A DNA stretch of 64,000 nt from Lucifuga dentata. Lineage: Eukaryota; Chordata; Actinopteri; Ophidiiformes; Bythitidae. Shown one piece after another: positions 1-13,535 of the stretch. The position numbers were made by a program, and so were the translations under genes. The stretch covers positions 62,001 to 126,000 of the forward strand of contig VXCM01000812.1 of NCBI GenBank assembly GCA_014773175.1, written 5' to 3'. Each line of letters opens with the position of its first letter. Position 1 is the first letter of the stretch. A model generated the notes under the pieces. That model made no database searches. It was not told where the DNA came from and saw only the letters and a list, made by a program, of their open reading frames with translations.

Positions 1-1799
1 GACCGGTGCTTTACGTACCACCTCCAACCAGTCCGTATAAACCAGCCTGTAACCCTGTAAAACTACATATATGATTAGCTGACGTTTAAAAAGTCTGAGA
101 TTTTATGATCAATTCCTAATTGTTTCCTCCTGACATAAAATCGATAGACGACCCATCGTGAAAGCAGTGCTAGTGTAATGTTGGGAGTGACATCGAGGAA
201 ATTCGATTATCTTCCACTATGTGAAGGACCTTTAGAAGGCCATGCTTCCTGGAAGCTGAAGGATTTTTCCATTTTAGCATCCCATAGGCTGCATGGATGT
301 GAAGGCAGCCCAGAATATAGTGCAATGCAGTAAAGCTGCGTTCAGTGTCAGCATGATTAGTGTTTTTTTGCTTGGTTTGTTTGATGCCATTTGATTGATG
401 GTAAAGCCAAAAATAACCCCCCAAAACAACATTCAGTTAAAACTCTGATTCAAATCCAATAAAGGGAATACGATGATTGGATGATTTAACCTCTATATAA
501 GTTTGAGGCCTGAAACATAAATCATCCTCAGACATCAGTGGAACACCTTAAAAACTACCTCAGATTTTGTTCAACAGTGTAAATAAAGACAACAATTAAG
601 GAGATCAACATTTTACATATGTGACAGTCGAAGCGGTGGCAGCCATGACAACAGTGATGGTATGTGAGGCCATTAAACAAATCTCACCACGGTCGAGCAG
701 CTTCTCTTTAAAATTTTCAGCTATTTTCCAGACTGTTACTGACACTGTGTTGTTGTTGACATTATTTGAGAAAGTTTGACATTACTGCCCCACCATTTTT
801 GTAAGAACTGCATCTTGCAATCGCGTATCATTAATTCTTGAGGACATGCGCAGCGACCACGGGATACATGTGGCAGCCATCGTGCATACACGTATGCTTT
901 TTTATTTGTTTATTTGTTTTGTTTTTTAGCAATAAGGATAATCCTGGTCTAACTGGTTTGAGCTTGGGGCTGGATTGAGATTGAGAAATCACAGGAAACA
1001 ACCGCATAACAGAAAAGGATCGTGGGTAGATGGAGAAAGCTGCAGTTGCCCCTGTAGCAGAACATGCAATCAGACTGTTTTTGAATCTTTACCCAGTTGA
1101 ATCACAATTACCCATCCAATAGACATGGTGGATTCAGATTGTGGACGTTACAGCTACATCTTCTAGTTTTATGTGACCTTTTTTTCAGCCAGAATGTAAC
1201 AAACTGAACTTTTCCACTGTGGGTCAGACTGAAGCTGTGCTGTGGGTGCGATTGTACCCTTAATTGCTATTTTCCACACTTGTGCTGGTCTGTATCTAAA
1301 AAGCACTGGCCCAGTTTATTACTTTCTACAAAAAAAAATCAAAATGGAATAACTGATGGAGTACAAGCTTGCGTTCAGGCTGGTTTGGGTTTACTCAACC
1401 ATTTGTTTGAAAAAAAATTACAAAAAGCCCTAACAGGCTCTATCTGTCCTCCATGGTTGCTGGCTGCCAGACAGTCCCTGACTGTCCCTGACCTGCATGA
1501 GGCTCTTGTCACATCTCTCTTTCTTCCCAGAGAAATGGAGTTTGACTCTGGCTGTTCTTGCCTCGAATCCTCCGGGGGCTGTATTAAAAAGGCATCGCAG
1601 CAATGTTGACAGGAATACATTTATCGGGATTGTGTCTCCTTTCAAGAGGCGGCTGGGGGTGGCGCTGGCTGCCACAGGTCGCCTTGGCTGGCTGGCAGGC
1701 CATTTGATCTCCATATCACCTGTGCTGGATCGTCCCTCACCAGGCTGGAGCTTCAGACTGAGCCTCACTTTGTGGACAAGATAGAGATCAGATGAGGGC

Positions 1800-1805
<6 letters not shown>

Positions 1806-1836
<31 letters not shown>
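1806..1836 (+). repeat. poly-T run
   Basis: More than 30 T in a row without an N. The 153-residue open frame on the minus strand across it is an artefact of the run. Confidence 0.95.
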
Positions 1837-1837
<1 letters not shown>

Positions 1838-2309
1838 TAAATCACTCAGCACAAAGCTCGTGTTTTTGCCAAACAAAGCCGTGAGCAGCAATCACTGTTT
1901 CTCTTCCACTCTCTCCGCTTGTCAAGGGCTTGCTGTAATTGCAAAGCCAGGAGGCATTGGGAATATGAATGTAGATGCTAAATGACAGCAGACTTCATAT
2001 TTCCAGCACTGGAAATGAGCAGTGCAGGAAGATGATCACGGAAGATGTGTGCTGGATGTCGTTTTACTCTTCTTGCATGGAGATGAGTTCAAATCAGTCA
2101 GCAGTGTGACATTTCACTCTGTGCTGATGCACCGTCAGACTTTGCCATGGTTTACAGCAACTATGAAAATGATTTTCTGCAACAGTTTCTCTCTTTTATT
2201 GAGCAGCAGCTTATAAAATGTTAGTATGAAAATACAACTGTAAATCTCCGTCTTTACTGCAGTTTTTAGCATCTTTGGTTCCTATATTCAGAAAGAACTA
2301 TGGTATACC

Positions 2310-2352
2310 AAGTAATTCCAATTTTATTTATATAGTCCATTTTGTACAGCAG
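2310..2352 (+). repeat. short repeat with AATTTTATTTATATAG
   Basis: CCAATTTTATTTATATAGTC is a word frequent in fish interspersed repeats. Too short to classify. Confidence 0.4.
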
Positions 2353-3847
2353 TCCAGCAATTTAACTGTGTCATCTCATAGAAGCACTGCCACCACCACC
2401 ATCATCACCATCATCATCATCATTGAAGTGAAAAAAAGATACATTAATAGTAGAAATTCTAAGCATAACTTAGTCAATTAAAATGCTTTTTTTTTGTTTT
2501 TTAGGTTTACACATTTTATACTTTTATGGAAGGAATGTCTTTCTTTTCCACTAAAATTTCTAAATATATAGAAATCTTACTATTAATGGGCACCTTAAAT
2601 GTTTGTTAGAGGCTTATAATAATAATAATAAAAAAAAACTGGTCAATTAAAAACAAAATCCTTGTTTGTTGTTATTATTGATCTAAGGAATTATAATTTG
2701 CCAAAACTGTTTCTATTGCATATTTCTTGGTGAGACCATTAATGGTTAATGCGCCATAACTGGACAGGCTGACATAAATTAGACATTAAAAAAAAAAAAA
2801 AAAAATNTAAAAAAAAAAAAAAAAAATCTATAATCTCTTTATTATAATTGCTGAGTTTTTGTTGCCCTACTGAGGCTTAATTCTTGAGTTCCAAATACAG
2901 TTTCCACTCATTGCTGATAAAAAGCTGCCACCTTGTAAAAATCCATCCTGTTGCAAAGTGTCAGACCCTCATGATTACATCTTTCAGGACGTTATGCAAT
3001 AACTCCTTTAACCTTGATTGTAGTACCTCGGGTATCGATCCAACAACATCATATCCACTACATTTAGGCAGCAACACCTCTGTGCTGTCCTCATATTGAC
3101 GAAGCAACCAATTACATACAAGCTGTCAGGCATGTGTGAGTGGAACATGGCTCATAATTATTCTCTCCTTAAGGCCTTCTGTCGAGCAGATACATCTGAA
3201 AAACTCATAAACTTCAGATCGTGCAAGTTTTTATGGCGTGATGATGATAATGAGGAAATTTCCACAGTTAATGGCTGCCACAGGAGGAGTTCATGAGCTG
3301 CTGCAAAGAAAGGAGCTGGCAACCGAGAAGTGTTTGTGACTACCCAGGATGGAAAATGCGAGATGGGAAGGGGGTGCGTGATTGCAAATGTAAATTCAGT
3401 GCTGTGTATGTGTGTGTGTGCACCTGCCTGGCCACATACAAACACACACATCCTGTGTTTCTATTAAAAAAAGTCATTAAAAGGGCTAAAAGTACAATCA
3501 GATTGAGACAAGATTGCATGAAAATTAACCTCATACGCTCTCATTAAAGTTAGTACTAAACAGAAGTTCACCCCTTCTTGTGTGGACAAATGTTGGGCTG
3601 CATATTTGCATGGCTGCTCGATAGAAATGCTTTCTTTTTTATATATCCAAACCTATGTTATATTAAATAGAAACATAATGGCATTTTCTTCATAAAGAAA
3701 AAAATAAAATGATGTGTGATAAATATGGGAAATGTAAGGAATTTATACAAAAATGTTTCTGATTGGCTGGAGGTCATGTCAAAGGTTCAAATACTGCTCT
3801 AAATCAATGTACAGGATGCATTTATTTTAAATAAAACAAAAGTAAAA

Positions 3848-4157
3848 GCCATCTATATTCCCAGGTGGAGACATTTTTTTTTTCCATTCAGCTCCATGTT
3901 GGACCAGTTTAATAAAGCTACTTCAGTTGACACTGTTTGTTATGATGTTTCACTTACCTCAAGCATGCTTCAGTTTCTACAAATTGATTTTAACGGTGTA
4001 TTGAATTAATTGAAACCAATGGCAGTCTGGAAGGTAGGAAAAATAAATCTAAAATGTGCCACTCCAGTTGTCTGTTATGGAAAATGGTTGTCAGCTACGT
4101 AAACACTGGGGTTGCATTTATTGGGCTCAAACATGCAAAATCATAGGAAATGTTCCT
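3848..4157 (-). mobile_element. family A miniature element, truncated copy
   Basis: Contains the family's internal landmarks in reverse order: CCAGGTGGAGACA, then GAAACCAATGGCAGTCTGG, then the end GGGCTCAAACATGCAAAATC. The last 15 bases have diverged from the consensus end. The other terminus is missing. Confidence 0.8.
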
Positions 4158-5024
4158 TCAAGCTCTACTATACTGTATAATACTTTGTTTCATCAAAAAA
4201 AGAATATTCTAGCATTTTTTCATACTGTAAAGTGTACAGCTTAGCCAAGCAGTCATCAAAAACCTATTTTTTTGCCATGGAAAATGTGCTGTTTCCTGCT
4301 TAGAGCGAGACAAAATAATGGATGCTTCTTTGTGTATTTCCTCATGCTGACATTGAGCTGAACAGTGACATTATCCTCGCTCGGCTCAATTACTCACCAG
4401 CGGCTCTGCTCAAAACAAACACAGCATACCGTACCTTTACATTGCTGGAGTTTTAGCATAGTCATAAGTACATGCAGAATCCCACTAAATGCACTTTCAT
4501 TTCAGTTTTTTTGTATTTTATTTACATGGTTTTCTTGGCTTGTCTCTTGCTCTCTTTGTGCCATTTTATTCTATTCTTTATATTGACTTGTTTTTATATT
4601 TTCACGGCTTTCTTTTTATTTGGCGTTTTATATCTCCTTTAACGTTTCATTGTTTTTATGTCTTTGTAATTTGTCTGCTTCCCCATCTGTGGCTCCTGGT
4701 GTGAACCTGGCCGTTCGAGGAGAAGGAGTCACTCTTTGAGTTGCATCTCTTGGTTTCTTCCATTTTTTTGTGATATGATAAGGTTTTATTAAGGAGTTTT
4801 ATTATGGAGTGCTGTACAGATAAACTTGACTTGACTAATGTTGTGGTCACCCTATAGGTACAGGAAGTAGATAGGATTTTGGATATGAAATAAGCAACTT
4901 CATAAATACTAATGAAGTGCAATATGAAGTTCATAACATTCAAACAAATCTCTGGGGACCCTTTAGAGTGTGGGATTGTTTTTTTTTTTTGCAGTTTTAC
5001 AGTGGAGTTTGGTGCTTGTTTACC

Positions 5025-5092
5025 ACCTAAAACTTTGAATTTCTTTGTATATGAAATGTGCTATATAAATAAACTTGCCTTGCCTTGCCTAA
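5025..5092 (+). repeat. LINE-like 3' tail
   Basis: TTTGTATATGAAATGTGC, CTATATAAATAAACTTGCC and a short (TTGCC)n end are typical of 3' ends of common fish LINE copies. A related, poorer tail (GTGCTGTACAGATAAACTTG, ACTTGACT) lies at 4806-4836. Confidence 0.6.
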
Positions 5093-8000
5093 AAAAGCCT
5101 GTTCATTATCTCTAATGCATAGCATTGTTTCCCCTCACAAATTCAGCTTAGAAGTTTGGAAATTTTCATAAACAAAAACATATTATTAGGCAGAACCACT
5201 TTTTTTAATGAATAAATAACCTGCAAAAGAATTCATTTTCACATTATTTCTTAGATGTGAAAGAATGAAACACAGAGTTTGGAAAAAAAGTTCAAAGTCC
5301 TCTTTTGATGCACAAACCTAATTTTCACTAAAAATGAAGAAATCAATGCACTGTTTACTTGTTCTAAATAACTCTTAAACTGTCAGAATCTTTGTGGTGG
5401 GTTTTGTCCAATTATAATTATTACATATTGTGACCCATGGGACATTTATAAAAATTATTAGAATTACATTTAGCTTCCCTTTAATCTTCCCAAACACAGA
5501 AGTATCCCTTTAAAGTAACTAGCACTAGAGCAGCAATAACCAACCAAAAATGTGAATTTGAGAAATAGAAAAGTTATTGCAAACTGACACACCAAGTGCT
5601 ATGGTTCTAGTCCAATTAACTGCAGACAGTGTTACATGTGACAACTCCAGACTGTGTAAAGAAACAGCTGAATATGAACAGAAGTCTTATTCTTGGCTTT
5701 CTAAGTGTCTTTCCACCCATAATTATGTTTTGACGATTTTTTCCTGTTGTTGGTTGGTGTAAAGTTTTCATGTCTAAAAGTCACACAAGCTGTCTAAAGG
5801 CAAACTCAATGTTGAGAATCAGGCCTTAGATTTTGGTGAAGTGGGTCTCCAGGACTGTGTCCATAAACCAGAATTTCAATTAGAGATGTGTCAATGCCTG
5901 AAATTGTTTGAACAGTAGACCGACTGTAGATAATAGAAATAGAGGACAGGAAAGTACTTTTGTGAAGACACTTCCTGTCTTCCATCCCAGAACCCATAAT
6001 TCCTCACAGAGGGCACATTCCAATTCCATTAATTGCCTCCAAGTTTTTCTCATAAGCGTCTTTTACACAAGTCTTAAATCATCCAGTCTGAACTCGCCTT
6101 AAGCTCTGAATTTTCCCTCACACATAGTTTTTAGATATTGCCAGAGGCACATCACATTTCTTCGTGGGGCAGATGACGATCACTTTGTGTGAAATGTTTA
6201 AAGACACGAGCTGAGAGATGCACGGCTGCTATATCGTGCAGATATCATAGAGATATTATGCAGGTCCACTTGAGTTTAAGACATATTACACTGACCTGAG
6301 ATCCATGGGATAGCATGGGACCTTACCTGGGTTTAGGGTTAGGTTCCAAGGAACTGACTGGACCCGCAAAGACATCCATTTTTTTTTTTTTTTTTNTTTT
6401 TTTTTTTTTTTTGTTGCTGGTCAGTCATGCAATTTGAAAACCACAACAAATTCAAGATACACAACTACAAGTTTTGTATTGTGAACTGCACATTAATCAG
6501 ATGAGGGCAAAAGTTTGGATCTGGCAAATAAAAAAAGATTAAAATAGGCAGAAGAGCATAAACAGGATGACTTTTTTTTTTTTTTTCCAGTTCAGATGTG
6601 GCTTTTTGTTTGTTTGTTTGTTTTTTAACTCTGAAGCCAGCATCCAGGAGTTGTCTTTTCACTGTTGCAGATGAATTTGAAACATTCTGGGTGATTCCAA
6701 AATTTTGAATGCTAAATACAAGGAAAAGATTTGAGGATAGAGGAATCGAGGTTTTGATTTTGGATCAAATGTGAGGATCGGGGATGTAGGACTGAGAATA
6801 ATTAAAATAAGGGCACTGGAACTTATCCAGTTATTTAAAATTTTAGATGTTTCACTGTGCCGTTTGACCTTTGAATTTGTATGGCAGCAATAACCAAACA
6901 GAAATAAAGGAGTCAAAGCCACATGCAAATGAAGGCCTCAGACGATGCTAGCTATGAGCGCACCTTATGTCATTCCCTAAATGATGTAATTTGAGATTAA
7001 ATATTGCCATTAGAGCCATAATGGCTCTGTAAGGGTTTTGTCATTGCATTTTACCTGGAAGGAAATGTAGCGCTGGCAACACACCCTGCAGTAATATGTG
7101 AATGAGGTTAGGATGAAATCTGACTCTGACACCCACTCTGACAGCAAAGTCATTACAAGGAGATTATGAATCAAACGTTTAGTCCACAGTCGGGTTTATG
7201 AGATGGATTGCAAAGGGCTCCTGGGCTCTTTTGCATTTAAATAACCTCTCGTGGCCCTCTCAGACACTCTGCTTTATTAAAGCTCACCCAGACTAATGAT
7301 GTAGAACACCCTTAATTGCCAAAGATGCCGTCTTTGGATTCCTGTGTTGCTCTTCTTTCCTTTGCATTTGCGAGAGAGAGATGTATCTGTTGACAAGGTG
7401 ATCAAAGTCGAGCGCTGATGGCACGACTTCAGTGTGAGTCAATGTGGAAGGTTCAGCTCAGGAGGATCAAGGTTTTTTTTTTATCACGGAAGCTACTGAA
7501 TTCAAAATGATGAAGACACTGCAAGCTTCTTCTCTCTGGTTCTGCTCCGTGTTTTGGTATTGAATCAAATATCCAAACACAACATGAGATCTGATGAGAA
7601 TTTATCGATCCTCATGGGAGATTTGTGCTGCTGCAGTGACAATGACAATATTCTTCAGTAGAAAATAAGCATAAAATACAATTTAAAACCCACAATAAAA
7701 TCAGGCAATAAGTAATAAAACACAACACAAGCAGTTAAGTCAAAGTGCATCAAATGTGCCCAACCAATAAAGCGAATTAAAAAATAATTACCTTAGATGC
7801 ATCTGGGGTATGTTTACAGACTTTCGCTATAAACTGGATGCTGGTATGACCCCCAAACTAAAAAAAAAAAAGNAAAAAAAAAAAAAGGGAACACAAAGTC
7901 AGAAATCTCCTGAACCAAATCAGATTGTATTGAAGCTGTGACCTGATGGGCTATTTGAAATCAATATGAAAGAAAAAACTTTAGTGACGTGCTGTATGAT

Positions 8001-8365
8001 CTCAGCCTACATCCTAATCAATATTACATCCTCGTTAGCGAGACAAATTATCCTCGGTTTCAGTATACGGCTCGTCTCGTCCTGCTGCTGGAATGCTCTG
8101 CCACTCTCAAGCCCAGCTCATTCCTAATCACACCTAAAAGAGGCATTTTGATAGAGATTAATTGCATCCCCTGAAACCCAGGCTCGCCCCTGCTGGTTCG
8201 GGCCCTCACCAGCCTTCCGGCCCCTGGGAGTATCAGTTTAACCTGGTAAAACATTGAGACGGCTACTACTGGGGAGGAGAAGAGCTCTGGAATCAAGCAG
8301 CATTACAGAATGGTGTAAGGGTAATGCAGGATGGGGTGTAATGGTGATAGATTTTGGGAATTTGA

Positions 8366-8400
8366 GTGTATGTGTGTGTGTGTGCCTGTGTGTGTGTGTT
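8366..8400 (+). repeat. (GT)n microsatellite, interrupted
   Basis: Two GT blocks separated by GCCT. Open frames across it on both strands are low-complexity artefacts. Confidence 0.93.
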
Positions 8401-8810
8401 TCTGTGCTCTTCTCCCCTGCTACTACATACACTTCGCATGAGTGGCTGCCAGATCTGACAGCCCAGCTTCCCAGAATTCCCGCGAGTCGGGCCTTTCGAG
8501 GTTGGAGGATCTTGTTGCCATGTGAACCACACAGAGCGGCCCGGTGTATGTGCCGCACCAGGAGCTTTTTTTCTCCGAGCTTCTTCTCTGAGCTGTGAGG
8601 ATTTAATCACACCTGCGTTCTATTTCCTTTTGTCCAAACTGCTTTTGTGCCTTTATGGCATATTTTATTTAGACTGATGCTAATCAGGTACAAGCCAAAC
8701 AGAGCTTGTAAACAACATGATTTCAGCTTGTTTTAGTCTGAGATTGGATGTATTTTAATTACCGCTAGGTTATGTTTTCACTTGTTTGTTTGCTTGATTA
8801 TGAGCAAAAT

Positions 8811-8906
8811 TTCTATTAAAAGTTCTGCACCAATTTCAATGAAACTTGGTGGAAGGGTAGTATTTATTGGGGTTAAACATGTAAAATCACCAGTATAGTC
8901 CTTTAA
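8811..8906. repeat. LINE-like fragment joined to a family A end
   Basis: CCAATTTCAATGAAACTTGG and GTGGAAGGGTAG, a repeat type also seen at 30631-30700, run directly into a family A terminus (TTAAACATGTAAAATCACC, then AGTATAGTCCTTTAA). The rest of the miniature element is absent. Confidence 0.6.
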
Positions 8907-10137
8907 TACTAATAATACATAAAACAAAGCATTTTTAATTGAATGTGAGTATAAAGTAGTATGAACAGAGTTATGTTCTGATCTAATATTTACTGCTCTA
9001 GTTATATCTTTTGGGATATTGTTGTCCGTCACTGGGCACAGTCAGAACCACTGGTCTGCTCCTTTAAAATGCAGCTTCACTATCTGTCTTTTTTTTTTTT
9101 TTTTNTTTTTTTTTTTTTTTGTCTTTTTGTTAACTACAATTATTATCATGATAATGAAGAAGGCGAAGACAGCAGGAATGTAGCGATCACTCGAAAGAAT
9201 AAATATGACAAAATCTAAGATGAGATCATCCTGACAAATATTTGACATGGAAAGCCCGGGTAGCAGGTGGGGACCGATTTGAGACTGGATTCTCCATATA
9301 TTTGGTTGGATTTCATCCTCATTAAACTTAACTGAAGTAGAGGAGGTAATACTGCAGAACTGAAACTCTGATCACAACATTTTGTCCCTGAACGCAGCAC
9401 CAGTGAGCCACCAAAGCTGAACACACCAACCAAAAATGACTTCTCCCAAAAGAACGAGATAAAAAGACGTGGTGGGAAACTAATATAAGCGATATCCCCG
9501 CTCAGATTGCTCTTCATGTCTGAGTTACTTGTCAGAGTCTGTGTAACCTCTGACCAGAATAATCTTTTAATATCTGAAGATGTGTCTGCTGTGGTGAATC
9601 TGAGGGTCGGCATTGCTGCGATAGGAGAATCTGAAGCAACAGACACACAATTCCTCCTCGGAGTCTTATCACCGACCTCATTTCACCCTCTGAAAATGAA
9701 ACTGATGCACAAAGAAGGAAGACAACACACTCGCTGACACACACATATACACACACACACTGCTATACATTGTAGTGCACAAAATCATCAAGCAGTACAT
9801 CGTATTTTTTTTTTCTGTTGTTCTTCTATTATACTACAAAGCGCTTCTGAAATTACAAAGTAATTTGCATGCAAAATGTCTTGACTTCCAAACCTACACT
9901 TGGTGTTTATTTGGCTGCAGGGTAGGAGGAGGGTATTCCTCTCACTTTCTTACACATGAAAGAAATGATTGAACCACAAATCAAGAATGCTTCTTGTTCC
10001 AAATTTCTGTTGAGGTAATAGTAAAAAGATTGATGTTGGTATTTTGCATAATGCAAATAAGTCTGTCTGTCTGGTTTGGACTGGATTTGGAGTTTCTGAT
10101 CCAGACTGTATTGATGCTGCTAATTTCTCAGGAGGTC

Positions 10138-10730
10138 TTAAAGGACCATACCGGCCATTTTGCATGTTGAGCCTAATATATTCAGTTTTCATACATGTAA
10201 CATTACTGACAATCATTTCCCAAAGCATACTAGTGGAACGGTGATTTTTATTTTTCCCCCCCTACCTTCCAGACCGCCACTGGTTTCAGTTCATTCTGGT
10301 ACACTATTAAAATCAAGTTGTTGATCCTTGAAATGTTCTTGGGATAGGTAATCCAACATTGAGAACGAGATGTGTATTCAGGTTTTTTTCAAAGTTGCGT
10401 AATTTTAGTGTTTAAGCACAATAAAAAAAAGCATGGAGTGAATGTATGTCTCCACCGGGGAATATAGTCCCAAAAGAAGACCTGCATTTATCAAAAAATT
10501 TAAACGACCATGACTTCATAAGGCTGCGTAACTATTAGCAGGCGAAACATCGATTTTTAAGGTGGGTATATCGCTTGATACTTGATTTTGAAAGATTAAG
10601 AGATTTTGCAAAATATCAGGAAAGCTGAAATATAGTTTTATCCTTTGGGAAATGATTGTCAGTAATGTAAATGTAGGAAAATTGAATATATTAGGCTCAA
10701 ACATGCAAATTGGCCAGTATGGTCCTTTAA
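10138..10730 (+). mobile_element. family A miniature element, complete copy (reference orientation)
   Basis: This 593 bp copy starts TTAAAGGACCATACCGG and ends CCAGTATGGTCCTTTAA. The outer roughly 88 bases of each end are inverted repeats with only a few differences, ending near CATTTCCCAAAG. Internal landmarks in order are CTACCTTCCAGACCGCCA, GGTAATCCAACATTG, TCCACCGGGGAATATAGTCC and TTTTTAAGGTGGGTATATC. There is no open frame of note, so it is non-autonomous. TTAA at both ends fits piggyBac-type target preference, but AGGACC is not the usual piggyBac terminus, so the superfamily is open. Confidence 0.9.
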
Positions 10731-12035
10731 GGATTGTGAGGTACTCCACCTGTATTTGGGTATTTAATTTATGAAAGCTGAGTATTGGGGTTGCATAAGA
10801 ATAAATATATCTTATGCAATTCACCTTAGATGGAAATAGCAGCAAGCAGAATGAAGAAAATCTGAATTGTCATCCTTGCTGTGTTTTTCTTTCTCTCTGC
10901 ACAAATGCTGAAGTAGGAATCAACTTTCTAAACATGAAAAAAAAAACCACTATATTGTGATATCATTCTAATATTATTATTCTATGTCAGTTAGCTCGCG
11001 TCTTCTCATCTCTTCTAATCCATCTCTTTGCTTAAAAAAGCCAAATCCACACATTTGTGATTTATGGCGGGCCGAGCCACTTTAATCCAACACCACAATA
11101 AATCTATTTTTACATTCCCCAGCTCTGGATAAAGTCAAAGCTGGAGGTTATGTTGATTGAGATGGAAATTTGTTTGCATTCGTTGCAGTGTCCGCTAAAC
11201 TTGCTGGGAATTTGTTATAAAGACAATATTCACACTTCTGGGATAGAAACACCCCTCCATCATCAGTTATTTAGATTTAAACCTCCCCTGCGCTTTCTCT
11301 CCACTTCGCTTGGCTAACCAAGCATCAGCAAAAAAGAGCACATTTTATCAGTCGCAGGGCTCTGCCAGGAAATCATTCACCTATATAATTACGAATCGAC
11401 AAAAGGCAATTTGTACAGTATCTGATTGCAGGTGAAAGACGCATAGGAATCAATAAGCTCTATCCATCTTTTCTTGTGGAATTAAGGTCTTTGAGTGTTC
11501 TTTGTCTGGGCTCAGGCACCCATATGTTCCTATCTTTTCATTCATTCTTTGCTCTGACTTTTAAATAGATTACTTTTTATTCTATATTTGGTTTGTCCTT
11601 GTTTTCAATTTATTCTGCTTGTTCATCTGACTCTAATTCTGCTTCTACTCTACATTTTGTTGCTCTCTCTCTCTCTCTCCCCCCNAAAAAAAAAAAAAAA
11701 AAAAATGCAGATTGAAGAAACTTTTCCCAGAGGCAAAAATAGCCAAAAAGTAATGTAACAGGATTTTAGATTTAGATTGTTATCTATTTATGTTCCCATA
11801 GTTGAACAAAATGAAATTACTGAATGGAAACTTTAGACTGTCATAGTCTTTATGTGCAACAGTGGGGAAAAAAAAATCATGTTACTCTTAGACTGTTTTT
11901 ATTTTACAAATTCAAAGCTCAAAACAGTGTAAAGCTGGCTTTTAAAATATAGATAACATTTTTTAAAGATAAAAGTGCAATTTTCAGGACTTCTGTGTGA
12001 CATGAATTTCAGGTAACATCTTTAAACAGAAATAA

Positions 12036-12536
12036 TACACAAACCACACCAGTCAGTTTGCATGTTTAAAACCAATTATATATATCACCTGCATACACGT
12101 TTCATTATTGACGACTAATTTCCAAAACATAAAACCCTATTTTACTTTTCCTGTTATTTTTGCCAAATACCAGAATCTTTCAAAATCAAATATTCAGGGG
12201 ATACACCCACCTTAAAATGTAATATTTCAATGCTAACACGTACATCAGAATGTAGAAGGGACGGTCATTTCAATAAAAACTGTCTTCTCTTGGAACTATG
12301 TTCCCTGGCGTAGACATACATTTTATTCTCTGCAGCTCCATGTTGGATCAGTTAAAGTTACTTCAACAAAAAATTTAATAGATGTCATGTTCGCTGTGGT
12401 GGATTACTTATCTCAAGCACATTTCAAGTCTCTATTAATTTTTAGAGGGAAATGGTTGTCATAACGTAAAGTCTAATGCAGGTTTTACTGTATATATTGG
12501 GCTCAAACATGCAAAACCACTAGTATGGTCCTTTAA
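12036..12536 (-). mobile_element. family A miniature element, nearly complete diverged copy
   Basis: The left end is worn (CCACACCAGTCAGTTTGCATG) while the right end is good (GGGCTCAAACATGCAAAACC, then TATGGTCCTTTAA at 12536). Internal landmarks GATACACCCACCTTAAAATG and CCCTGGCGTAGACA show reverse orientation. The segment carrying the CTTCCAGACTGCCA landmark is deleted. Confidence 0.82.
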
Positions 12537-12719
12537 GACCTAAACTCTTCATGTGACTTGGTGACACTGTGTCTCCCACTGAGAGGAAGAGAAATGACGT
12601 TTGATAAAGGGGATGTCTGTAGATTGTGTCATGTAACATTGCACTACAAGTGTGTGTTCAATTCCACTGGGCAGAAAAGAATATATTGCTGCTACTGAAC
12701 TTGGCAGCATTGTGTGATT

Positions 12720-12746
12720 TGTGTCTGTGTGTGTGTGTGTGTGTGT
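12720..12746 (+). repeat. (GT)n microsatellite
   Basis: About 11 GT units after GTCT. Confidence 0.95.
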
Positions 12747-13433
12747 CGGGGGAAAGTTGGATGTTTGATATGCGGCCTGCAAATTCTTTTTAAGATGCTA
12801 AACATCAAAAAAAAAACAAAAAAACAAAAAAAAAACTATAATTTGATCTTTTGTTACGGGGCAAATGTCGTTGGGTCAAAAGCTACACTACATTTGTAGG
12901 AATAACTTCATATTTCAGCACAAAACTTAGAAAGTGCAAAAAAAAGCACAGCAACAATAAATACAAGTTCTAACACAGATTATTAAAAATGCTTCTGTTA
13001 AAGTTTACATTTCCCCAAGCTATGAAGTATGAGCTATATGCATTAGATTTCAAAGCTGGCTTGCAATTACCCGCTTCCATTACTTCCTGAGGTTGTCAGG
13101 TGATTGATAAGAAGCCGAGAGTAACATTACGCAGCAGCGATATAAAAACACTCAGTGAAATAAGGATACACGCATTCTTCATGTTTGCCTTGATGGATTA
13201 TCTCACTGTGAGGAGGTTGTTTTTCATACTAAATAAGAATGTGAACAGCATGAAATGGTTTGGATAATAATATGTGCAGGAGTCAGACCAGGAGCCTGAA
13301 ACATGGAAGGATCCAGTAGACTTTGAGTATACCTTTCAGGGCTCAAGACTTCTGGTGTTTTGTTTTTTTTTTATGTGCAGGGTAGAGATATGTAGGATCC
13401 TAAAATTTTGAAATCCTCCCTTAATCGAAACAT

Positions 13434-13464
13434 GTATAAATAAATAAATAAATTAATTAATTAA
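13434..13464 (+). repeat. (AAAT)n/(TTAA)n simple repeat
   Basis: Four AAAT units followed by three ATTA units, just upstream of a family A copy. Confidence 0.9.
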
Positions 13465-13535
13465 AAAAGAGACCCCACCTAAGTCGACCCAAGCAGATCC
13501 AAATAGAAGCATACTGGAGCCTTCAACCCAAGCTA

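Larger units (their letters stand above)
1..3847. other. gene-free stretch
   Basis: No coding region that I can support. Contains a GC-richer patch (1440-1790) whose overlapping open frames look spurious, a poly-T run, a (CAC/CAT)n tract at about 2392-2425, a repeat word at 2310 and an N in poly-A at 2807. Confidence 0.6.
4158..8810. other. gene-free stretch
   Basis: AT-rich, with LINE-like tails near 4806 and 5025, N gaps at 6396 (poly-T) and 7873 (poly-A), a TTAGGG-like word near 6329 and a (GT)n at 8366. No supported gene. Confidence 0.6.
8907..13535. other. gene-free stretch apart from two family A copies
   Basis: Outside the two family A elements it holds N gaps at 9105 (poly-T) and 11685 (junction of CT, C and A runs), and a CA tract near 9738-9760. 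A 143-codon minus-strand open frame (9215-9646) has no recognisable domain and is probably chance. Confidence 0.6.

Noticed and set aside
1430..1891. 153-codon minus-strand open frame
   Set aside because: It contains a poly-lysine run made by the poly-T tract and overlaps competing frames on both strands.
8238..8610. Overlapping 105-114 codon open frames on both strands
   Set aside because: They span a (GT)n microsatellite; cysteine/valine and threonine/histidine runs are low-complexity artefacts.
9513..9548. Alternative terminal tafa2 exon starting GTTACACAG on the minus strand
   Set aside because: No stop codon follows soon, the acceptor tract is poor and it is nearly 40 kb from the previous exon.
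9215..9646. 143-codon open frame on the minus strand
   Set aside because: No recognisable domain, splice context or compositional signal. Its end runs close to a poly-T gap. Considered chance.
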